Below, piece after piece: positions 57,973 through 64,000 of a DNA stretch of 64,000 nt. Within the stretch, counting starts at the first letter, position 1; each line of letters begins with the position of its first letter. The notes below the pieces were generated by a model. That model saw nothing but the letters and a program-made list of their open reading frames with translations. It did no database searches and was not told the origin of the DNA. The position numbers and the translations under genes were made by a program. Location of the stretch: contig JAGTTD010000005.1 in NCBI GenBank assembly GCA_018398585.1, positions 11,955,355 to 12,019,354 on the forward strand, read 5' to 3'. The stretch comes from Simmondsia chinensis (Eukaryota; Streptophyta; Magnoliopsida; Caryophyllales; Simmondsiaceae).

Positions 57973-59489
57973 GATTGGTGCAGCGCCGCTGGGAAAGAAT
58001 TTAATTGGAATTGTTTTCTGACATAACCCTATGTCCGTATTTATACCAGCGTGGAAACGCGGCTCCCGATTGATCGGTAGTTCACCGATCGATCGGTGAG
58101 CTCACTGCAGGCGTCCCAAACTTACGTAACATTCCCGATCGATCGAGCTTCACTCGATTGATCGGCCTCCTCACAACTTCCCTACTTAGACTTCCAAGGA
58201 ATTTTGAGACATATGCCTAACAGCTTGTAATCAAGGAGTCTACTGTAAATTTAACTTCGCACACATGGCATGTATAGGACAATTTTATAAAGGATTACAC
58301 TTTAGGGGAAAGGAGAAATGAGACTGGCGCCCCTGATCATTGTCTAAGGGAGGTGTAGTTAATACCCTTGCTAGTGTTAGGACCACCTACGAAATATCTA
58401 ACCACAAATCGAAATATCAAACACAAATTGAAAGGGATTGGGAGAAATATTGAACACCGGAATTTATATGGTTCAGTCGAAGCCTACATCCATAGAAGAG
58501 GAGCAACAATATTCACTAAATAAATTGAGGATTACAATACTTTCACACCCTTACTCTTGCTCACTCTAAAACATCAGCCAAGAGTGCCTATAAATAGGCC
58601 TTACAATCATAACCACTGGAAGCTCAAGAGTTATGCCATTAACACAAGCTCTAATAAATCTAGCTATGATTGTGACGCTAACCGAAAGACAGTCTCCACA
58701 CTTAACAGCTAGTAATATTTGGCATAGGAATTAATCACAATTTAATACAGATATGTAGTATTCGGCTTTATGCATAAAAATTTCGATTTATTGTCTTATG
58801 AAAAATAGATGATAGTGGTGGTAACCACAACAGCGATAGTAGAAGCATAACACATAGTAATGGTAGGTTATATTCAATGCCCTGCTTGGTCCTCCGGCAC
58901 GCTTGAGGTTCTGTAGCGCGTCATGAGCACCGGGCTGCAAGTCCATTTTTGCCTATATACGGACCGCTCATTCTGTCTCGCCCGCCTGCCGGCCCATGAA
59001 TTCTTCCGAGCGGACGGGGACCGTCAAGTGACAAATTTAGTAAAATAGAGAATATGAGTACTTAATTTAGGTGTAAGTATCAATTACATTCAATAATCGT
59101 TGATCTTTTAAATGGGAAAAAATGCGGGATACATGCTATAGTATGTGTTTTGTATGGATACATTAAGAAAACGCATAATTTGCCATACTATTGACAACTA
59201 TATGTAAATCTCTTTTTTAAACAGCAAAAAATAGATACGAATCTAATATACATATTAGACTTTTTTTTTTTTTTTTTTATAAATTTATTTACTAACAGAG
59301 GTTACTACTAAATCCCAGAACTCGAGGGGACAATTATTCATGTTTGATTGGCGAAACAAGCTTACCTTGATTTGTTTTGATGTTTCCTTACAGGTTGCAA
59401 TGTGTATGCTGGTAATCGCAGTAGGAGTTGTCTCTTGTGCATTTGGAACTTATTCTGCTATTTCAAAGATCATTGAGAATTTGAAGTGA
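42936..59489 (+). CDS. Vacuolar amino-acid transporter, AVT1-like (AAAP family)
   Basis: Twelve coding exons: 42936-43111, 44167-44486, 44802-45016, 46873-46896, 48481-48661, 49548-49767, 50226-50361, 51219-51238, 51696-51841, 52352-52395, 52477-52539, 59394-59489. Total 1641 nt, 546 residues, open throughout. Residues 1-165 form a hydrophilic Ser/acidic N-terminus ('[20 protein letters not shown]', '[14 protein letters not shown]'). The Aa_trans domain follows with many membrane spans: '[16 protein letters not shown]', '[12 protein letters not shown]', '[17 protein letters not shown]', '[17 protein letters not shown]', '[11 protein letters not shown]'. The length and N-terminus match plant AVT1 proteins, proton-coupled carriers mainly of the tonoplast. 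Substrate cannot be told. All introns are GT-AG except intron 8 (AT-AC). The start is chosen for the conserved family N-terminus. The last intron (6.85 kb) is swollen by retrotransposons. Confidence 0.93.
45580..46198. mobile_element. hAT-type MITE in intron 3 of the AVT1-like gene
   Basis: 619 bp. Ends CTGTGATACCCGGA and TCCGAGTAACATTG are imperfect inverted repeats. An exact 8-bp duplication TGGAAAAG lies at 45572-45579 and 46199-46206. The outer parts are rich in ACCCGGGATACG or GGGTACGGGT words and the middle is AT-rich. Non-coding. Confidence 0.8.
46216..46250. repeat. A-rich tract in intron 3
   Basis: Nearly pure A run with a few G interruptions, just after the hAT MITE. Confidence 0.85.
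47856..48061 (-). mobile_element. tRNA-derived SINE in intron 4 of the AVT1-like gene
   Basis: On the minus strand the unit runs from GGCGTCTTAATTGGTGGCG (A-box-like) to the B-box match GAGTTCGATTCTGAC, then a GC-rich body (GGGCCGGGGTTGG), ending in an A-rich tail with TA repeats. The flanks AAGCAGGTTAA (47845-47855) and AAGTAGGTTAA (48062-48072) match 10 of 11. About 206 bp, as expected for plant SINEs, and moved by LINE machinery. Inserted antisense to the host gene. Confidence 0.8.
51239..51695 (+). other. U12-type AT-AC intron (intron 8 of the AVT1-like gene)
   Basis: The intron begins ATATCCTTT (51239-51247), an exact U12 donor consensus, and ends AATAC (51691-51695). TTCCTTGAT at 51678-51686 fits the U12 branch-site consensus TTCCTTRAY, with the branch A ten bases from the 3' end. 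Splicing at these points joins 'VVNPFTK' to '[14 protein letters not shown]' in frame, as the family requires; no GT-AG alternative does so. It would be removed by the minor spliceosome. A GC-rich stretch (51355-51545) lies inside. Confidence 0.92.
53197..53661 (-). repeat. 3' LTR of the intronic copia
   Basis: 465 bp. Contains a CT microsatellite (53400-53427), a TATA-like word on the minus strand (about 53495-53502) and repeated CGATCGATCG palindromes (53524-53606). Confidence 0.95.
53662..53673 (-). other. Polypurine tract of the intronic copia
   Basis: Minus-strand AAGGTGGAGATT abuts the 3' LTR. Confidence 0.85.
53738..55480 (-). pseudogene. Intronic copia reverse transcriptase and RNase H
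   Basis: Two long frames separated by one in-frame stop at 54803-54805. 55480-54806 has '[18 protein letters not shown]', '[11 protein letters not shown]', '[12 protein letters not shown]', '[19 protein letters not shown]' and '[20 protein letters not shown]'. 54802-53738 has catalytic '[11 protein letters not shown]', 'RMKD'-type central motifs ('[14 protein letters not shown]'), RNase H '[20 protein letters not shown]' and '[13 protein letters not shown]', and the end '[18 protein letters not shown]'. All key catalytic positions seem present, so the stop is the main visible lesion here. Confidence 0.93.
55499..56490 (-). pseudogene. Intronic copia integrase
   Basis: 56490-56152 carries the zinc-binding part ('[18 protein letters not shown]', '[11 protein letters not shown]') and '[19 protein letters not shown]'. 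A frameshift near 56160-56230 moves to 56251-55499 with '[15 protein letters not shown]', '[10 protein letters not shown]' and '[20 protein letters not shown]', then the C-terminal '[20 protein letters not shown]'. The D, D and E positions are recognisable. A TAG stop at 55496-55498 separates it from the RT segment. Confidence 0.92.
56556..57702 (-). pseudogene. Intronic copia gag and protease
   Basis: ATG at 57702 gives '[20 protein letters not shown]' and the gag core '[20 protein letters not shown]'. A frameshift near 57240, after 'MILLCSL', leads to 57215-56556 with 'FVESMIYGG'-type sequence, the CCHC knuckle '[14 protein letters not shown]', and protease. At the protease site the copy reads '[18 protein letters not shown]', that is D-S-S where D-S-G/A is usual. 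The start lies 20 bp from the primer site. Confidence 0.9.
57723..57736 (-). other. Primer-binding site of the intronic copia
   Basis: Minus-strand TGGTATCAGAGCCC, an exact match to the initiator-tRNA-Met primer site, three bases inside the 5' LTR. Confidence 0.95.
57740..58222 (-). repeat. 5' LTR of the intronic copia
   Basis: 483 bp with TATA-like TATAAATA on the minus strand (58039-58046), a CT repeat (57941-57969) and CGATCGATCG palindromes (58067-58165). Confidence 0.95.
58375..58707. mobile_element. Solo LTR in the last intron
   Basis: 333 bp, begins TGTTAGGACC and ends ACTTAACA, flanked by a perfect 5-bp duplication GCTAG (58370-58374, 58708-58712). Contains CCTATAAATAGGCC, a near-palindromic TATA box. 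No internal region remains, so it is an LTR-LTR recombination product of a family different from the neighbouring copia. Confidence 0.85.
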
Positions 59490-60289
59490 AATTAACTTAT
59501 TCGCACAAATATCTTCAGGCTTCTTTTGTATTATTTTCTGCGCTGAGTTTTTGGTTAATAAGAAACTAAAAACCATATTCTAGAAACTACTTGTTCTTAT
59601 TTTTAGTTTCTCGTTTTCAGTTTTCAAAAGGCTTTGGCAAAAACTGAATCTACAAACATAAACAAAAGCAAGTCGTTTCCAGATTCAGGCTTTAGAATCA
59701 TAATAACCAAAAACTAAAAATAGAAAATGATACAAAACGATCCCGTTTGACTGTGACTGGTTCATCAATTTTGCGTCTTCTTTTCATTCAATTTTTGAGG
59801 TACTTTTCTTGTTTTTCTTCCTCCTTCCCCCGCTTTTTTGTTATGCAATTGCGAATGTTAAGTACAATGTATCACTCATGTGTAAACGAGTCATGGGTGA
59901 TAATGTTGAGAGAAATATGAGAAAGAAATGATATTCAGGGGGCAATATGAATTAATGGACAAGAATTTCTCTTTGCTATCATCAAAAAAAGTATTATTTT
60001 TGACTTTGTGTTTAACACTTTATATGTGAATTGATTTACTAATATAGTATCATAACCTTTAAAAAAAAAAAAGGTTTCATATTTAATTCTCAACGCCGAT
60101 TTCCTTGCTCCATTTTATAATGGGGAATCTTTTTTTGCTATCAAAATATCATTCATGCTGAAAGTCATGAACAATAGTTTTCACCGCCTTCCCACCACTA
60201 GAAGGATGCATCTTCCCGATCATGAGGGTTGAGCTCGTCAATAATTGTGTCGTAACCTTGAGGATGCATCCTTAACCTTGAGGAGTCAA
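59490..60289 (+). other. 3' UTR of the AVT1-like gene and downstream DNA
   Basis: The T-rich stretch just after the TGA (59490-59570, with TTAATAAGAAACT near 59553) is suitable for 3' end formation. 59550-59745 has AGAAACTAAAAA-type words in both orientations and may be a decayed small foldback. Otherwise nothing is recognised. Confidence 0.4.
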
Positions 60290-61972
60290 TAATTGCAGAC
60301 TTTATGAAGGATGACATGCTAGATAATGTCCTCACGTTTATTACGGAGAGTAACCTTCATGGCTTGGTCCTTAGAGGGTTAAGCTCTAACATCTTCATCT
60401 TGATTTGTAATTTTTCTGACTCCTTGGAATCCTATCTCGGAGCCTGCAAAAAGAAACTACTTCGTAAATTTCAAAAGGTGTATATATACACAAGCTAGTC
60501 CCTTGGCTCCCTGAGCAGAAGAGTGTGGATTAAGATCCATATATTACTGCTCCAGTGTTGGTCAAGAGAGTGTTTTACCGATCTTGCTAATATGTGGGGC
60601 AACATCAGGACTTCGGCGATGAGATATGTTGATATAGTTAGGGTTCTTATAGACACATGTTCACCATCGGTCATTCAACAAGTAGTCCAATTTCAGTTTA
60701 ATAGGGTTTCTTGCTTGGTTTTCTTTAAAAACTGTAATTCAGAATTGATCTCAAATTGCTCTCCTAAAGTCACTCTAGTCGCCTCTGCCATATTGACTAG
60801 GCAACAGGCTACTTCTTGGCATGCACAAGGCGACAATGCTTGCAACACTTCGGTACCACTTTCCTCAAATGTTTGCCCCCTACATGAGCAGACGACGAGT
60901 GTCCTAGGAGTTTGTAGGAGCGCTTTTGTAACTCATTCAAGGTTAGATAATGACAGTGTAAGGTTTGATGGGCGATATATGGGTCAAATTGCACTCCATA
61001 TTGACGGGCATTTTATTGGGAAATGGCCCTGACGTTTTCAGTGCCCATGCCTGCTCCTTCTACCTCCCCTCCCTTAGCACATTACTTAATCACTAGTCCA
61101 AGAAACAAACACCTTCCTCTTCTCCTACCATAGATCGAGAAAGATTTGGTTGAATCAACTAGGCCTCAAGATCAAACATCTTCTCAAGAGAACCAAGCCC
61201 GGGATGCTGCAAGTGATAATGACTCTGGGTCCTCCGAGCTTGGGTACTCGCTGGGTTTCGAGCCTCCATCGTTTGTAAGACCCCCACACGTTGATGAGAG
61301 TTATGTCAAGATTATCTCGGTGCCACATACAGAGAAATCCAACAAGATGGCAAAGAAAAGAAAAAAGGTGGCGGCAGGACGCCAGGTTTCTAATTATGTT
61401 GCACTAAAAAATGGTCGAAAAGCGATGAAGCACAGGATTAGAGAGCATGCTAGGCATGACCTATAAGAAAACCTGAAGGATATCTAACCCGAGAATAACA
61501 TGAAGAGATCAACTAAGCCCTCCGACAAATAGAAATGGAAAATGTTGGTGAAAAGGGCGACAATGATAAAGATGTTGATAAGCTTCTTGTTGCGATCTTG
61601 TGTTGGAGCTTGGGAAAAAGTTAGGGCTGAAATTTGATGGTGATGAGTCAGTTGTGGTTGAGCAGATTGCATTGATGGATTAGAAGCTTGGCTAATTTAT
61701 TTTTCTATCTTTTGGTTCGTTTCCCCTATTCTTGGCTCACTCTGAGTCCTCTCCCAAAGGTGGTTGTGGCATTTAGTATACGATGATTTCGCCTATTTTT
61801 TGTTCTTGTAATCTTGCTTTCTCGTACTGGGATGTTATACTATTTTTTGTCTTTTTGCTCCTCGTTTCTATATGCATTGACTCAAGCCTCGCCTGCACAA
61901 GTTTCTTATTTTGTATTACGACTTTGTTGCTAATATCTAAAAGCAAAAACAGCATAACGTAAGCTTGGAGGT
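60290..61972 (+). mobile_element. Half-LINE copy C (ORF1-only non-LTR element)
   Basis: 60304-60498 gives 'NVLTFITESNLHGLVLRGL' and 'CNFSDSLESYLGA'. 60523-61032 gives the DUF4283-like part ('RVWIKIHILLLQCWSRECF', 'TSAMRYVDIVRVLIDT', 'SNCSPKVTLVASA'). 61146-61466 is an Asp/Ser-rich then basic block ('KRKKVAAGRQVSNYV'). 61590-61682 gives the terminus 'KKLGLKFDGDESVVVEQIAL' then TAG. A T-rich 3' UTR runs to TTGCTAATATCTAAAAGC and a short A-run near 61950. No EN or RT lies after the terminus. It matches copy B over nearly its length, and copy A from the gag-like part on. Several frame changes make it defective. The RRM start is missing. Confidence 0.7.
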
Positions 61973-62164
61973 GGATGTAACCACCAGATGTGGCTGCGCC
62001 TAGACTCCTGTGGCTCTTAGCAACCTCGTGGGCTACTACGTTGCACGTTCTAGAGGTCCAATAGAAACTAACATCAATGAAAGAGATTCAATGATCGGGC
62101 CAAAAAATAAAGAGCATACCTGATGGCCAAAGCTTTATTTACTAGTTGGTAAATAATGTGAAAT

Positions 62165-62906
62165 AAATAGTTGAACCCAAAGTTGAAATACCTAGACCTG
62201 AAATTAGCCTAACTTGTTCTTTATATGACCTAAAAATTACTCAATTCTCAATTTGACCACAATGTGACCCCGACCAGCATAGACTTGAACTAACTTGACC
62301 CAGAAATGGATGAACCCAAACTGACCTGAACACTATTAACCTAGGATCTATAAGTGCAATGATAGTTATTATTAGTAGAAGTATGATTGAACTTATTAAG
62401 AGATTTTTTTTTTTTTTTTTTTTTTTTCGGTTGGTAAGGAGGAATGGAGGAATTTTGTTACTAGTGGAATTTGATCCTAGGTAGGGTCTTTGGCTCGTGG
62501 TCATCATGACCACTACACCAAGCTATGCTCGGTTAAGAGATCTAAATACAACATTGGTAATGCAATAAATTATTGATAAAAATATGAATTAATTGTGATA
62601 TAATCTAAACTTTGTAGATAGTTTATGTCGCAATAATCAAATAATAGATTATGATAACCAAAAACCCATACAACGCAACCCAAAATTGACTTAAACCAAG
62701 ATAACCTGAAATTGAAGTTACCTAAACCCGTAATGACTTGACCTAGACCCAGCTTGACCGAGCATAGGTAAAAACTAAATGTGGTCAGAACCTAAATGGA
62801 GCCATCTAAGCTCAACCTAAACCGAGTTTATGTAAAACGTAATTGACCCAAACTTAAAGGGGTACACCCGGACCCGACGGAAATGACCCGAATTCGACAT
62901 CTACCA
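62165..62906. mobile_element. Degenerate hAT-type MITE interrupted by a SINE
   Basis: Filled with ACCCGAAC, TGACCCGA and AACCTGAA-type words, the reverse complement of the GGGTCGGGT repeats at 40052-40731. It ends GACATCTACCACTAG, resembling an eroded terminal repeat. The left end is not clear and no duplication was identified. Confidence 0.4.
62405..62532 (-). mobile_element. tRNA-derived SINE
   Basis: On the minus strand: AGCATAGCTTGGTGTAGTGG (A-box region), AGGATCAAATTCC (B-box-like), then a body and a 20-plus A tail (T-run 62404-62426). The 9-bp duplication TTAAGAGAT lies at 62396-62404 and 62533-62541. At 128 bp it is compact. Inserted in the degenerate hAT-like repeat. Confidence 0.82.
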
Positions 62907-62924
62907 CTAGGGAGTCAGCAAGAA

Positions 62925-63372
62925 TAGAGGAACGCCTTGGTTGATCAATTTCTCTTCTTTGGAGTATAGGGTGCAAGTTCATGGCAGCTCCCTAAATCTG
63001 ATGACAATCAACGCCGCTAAGCTTGTCATGGGCTTGTTCCCAAAAGTTATTATGTTGGAAGAAGACGTTGAAAACAAAATATTATGCGCGCCAGTTCATT
63101 TGCATGAAAACAGTTGTGCATGTGAAATAATAACTCATAAAGGATTCTTCCTTGAGAAGAAAGACCCTTGAATCTAGTCTAGATATAAGCGATTGCCAGA
63201 TTTTTATTATGCATCTGGATGTCTTAGCCATGTTATTACGATGCTCAACAAATTTGTCCTTGATTTCCAATCCAGCCAATGACAGGTTGCTAAGTGTTAT
63301 GGAGTTTTCTATTGGAAGGGTTGTCCTAAAAATTTCGGAGGCCGCCAACTATGGAGCCTACCTAGACGGAAA
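62925..63372 (+). pseudogene. LINE gag-like (DUF4283 / zinc-knuckle) fragment
   Basis: 62941-63171 reads 'YRVQVHGSSLNLMTINAAKL' and 'CACEIITHKGFFLEKKD'. After a frameshift 'SRYKRLPDFYYASGCLSHV' and 'WKGCPKNFGG' follow. This is the pattern of the DUF4283 plus CX2CX4HX4C knuckle in plant LINE and retro-gag proteins, but the first knuckle cysteines are lost. Neither start nor end is preserved, and no RT is attached in the window. Confidence 0.55.
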
Positions 63373-63629
63373 TTGAACTCTTGACGCATGAATCCCATTT
63401 CCGTTGGTGAGAAGACAATGAGATTGATGTTGATGTGAGGCAAATAACATACTCGACCCTCATATTATTGAAATCAGCTTTTATCGATGTCCTAAGCCCC
63501 TTTCTGGGAGTCCAACAATCACTAATTTCCCGTCGTAACAAAATCAATAAGAGAAGAAAATTGAGTATTCCCATTATGCCCCTACAATTAAGGTCTATCA
63601 AACCAACAAGGGCACAATCTAGCCCAAGC

Positions 63630-63957
63630 TAGATGTGGCAAATGTGTAGTGTCATGTTCGTGTTCGCGCTATGCGAAGGGTCTTAGAAATGGAGTTAACC
63701 CAAACCCAACCTGTTTATTAAACGGGTTAAGAGCTCTGAAACCTTACCCAACCCATTTATTAATCGAGTAACTCATGGGTTATCCATTTAATTATATTGG
63801 TGACTTTTTTTCATTACATACTAGTTTTTTAACTTACAAACATGTTAATAATGCATTTTATAGTTAATACTCCTAATAAATACTTGTTACATTTATAACC
63901 GTTAAAATAAATTATCAAGTTAATATAACTAGATATAGTTAAAATTATCTTAACTTC

Positions 63958-63992
<35 letters not shown>

Positions 63993-64000
63993 ACAAATAG
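63630..64000. mobile_element. Partial hAT-type MITE at window end
   Basis: Starts TAGATGTGGCAAA, close to the terminal repeat TAGAGGTGGCAAA of the element family at 40052-40731, and continues with AACCCAAACCCAACC and GGGTTA words (63700-63785). No right end was found before the window stops. Confidence 0.4.
63962..63989. repeat. TA microsatellite
   Basis: Uninterrupted TA run near the end of the window. Confidence 0.9.

Larger units (their letters stand above)
53197..58222 (-). mobile_element. Ty1/copia retrotransposon in the last intron of the AVT1-like gene
   Basis: LTRs at 53197-53661 and 57740-58222 (TGTGAGG ... TAACA) with a perfect 5-bp duplication GCTTG (53192-53196, 58223-58227). 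It is antisense to the host gene. It has a perfect initiator-tRNA-Met primer site, a polypurine tract and a complete gag-protease-integrase-RT-RNase H series interrupted by only a few stops or frameshifts. Motifs resemble Tork/Tnt1-type copia (an inference). The LTRs differ at about twenty positions by eye, plus a 19-bp segment present only in the right copy. Confidence 0.96.
52540..59393 (+). other. Giant last intron of the AVT1-like gene
   Basis: 6854 bp between donor GAG/GTACG and acceptor TTACAG/GTTGC. Insertions inside: a copia element (5026 bp) and a solo LTR (333 bp). Without them the intron would be about 1.5 kb. A GC-rich patch of unknown origin lies at 58870-59030. Confidence 0.88.

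Noticed and set aside
62405..62532. tRNA gene suggested by A and B boxes
   Set aside because: No cloverleaf or acceptor pairing, a long A-tail and a 9-bp flanking duplication; it is a SINE.

Overview
This is a stretch of a plant nuclear chromosome, most likely a eudicot. The evidence is one spliced plant-type gene with GT-AG introns plus one AT-AC intron, low GC content, and dense Ty1/copia, Ty3/gypsy, LINE, SINE, CACTA and MITE sequence. The species cannot be told from the sequence alone. I see no rRNA or genuine tRNA gene, CRISPR array or bacterial operon. Only one host protein-coding gene is convincing: a vacuolar amino-acid transporter of the AVT1 type (AAAP family) at 42936-59489 on the plus strand. 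It has 12 coding exons and 546 predicted residues and no visible lesion. Everything else that codes is a broken transposable-element gene.

Layout. 1-1520: a foldback (inverted-repeat) element carrying a solo LTR in its left arm and a small MITE in its middle. 1.5-3.75 kb: AT-rich, nothing recognised. 3755-4158: a MULE-type MITE. 4431-4735: a LINE reverse-transcriptase scrap. 4879-11147: a full-length but dead L1-type LINE between 18-bp target duplications. 11.5-12.06 kb: an LTR fragment and a LINE tail. 12.57-13.88 kb: the first of three ORF1-only 'half-LINE' copies. 13.9-29.6 kb: a four-level nest. A foldback relic is split by a copia element (14180-29345, duplication ATTTT). The copia is split by a codeless LTR element (17214-26643). 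That in turn is split by a non-autonomous CACTA transposon (19644-24606, duplication TGT). 29.6-32.3 kb: a 666-bp MULE-type foldback element, a TRIM-like element and a 92-bp tandem duplication. 32.3-34.4 kb: half-LINE copy B on the minus strand. 34500-39898: a chromovirus-type gypsy element on the minus strand (duplication CAATA). 40052-40731: a hAT-type MITE. 41.4-59.5 kb: the AVT1-like gene, whose introns hold a hAT MITE, a tRNA-derived SINE, a whole copia element (53197-58222, duplication GCTTG) and a solo LTR (58375-58707, duplication GCTAG). 60.3-64 kb: half-LINE copy C, a SINE, a LINE gag-like fragment and degenerate hAT MITEs.

How it fits together. The host gene encodes a membrane carrier expected to move amino acids across the tonoplast. 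Its eighth intron has the signals of a minor-spliceosome (U12) AT-AC intron. The repeats record successive insertions. The half-LINEs encode an RRM/gag-like ORF1 that stops where the full LINE's ORF1 stops, and then pass straight into a 3' UTR. They have no endonuclease or reverse transcriptase, so if they moved they must have used another LINE's machinery. Target duplications, LTR boundaries, primer-binding sites and splice sites were read directly from the sequence. Family names come from motif recognition by eye.
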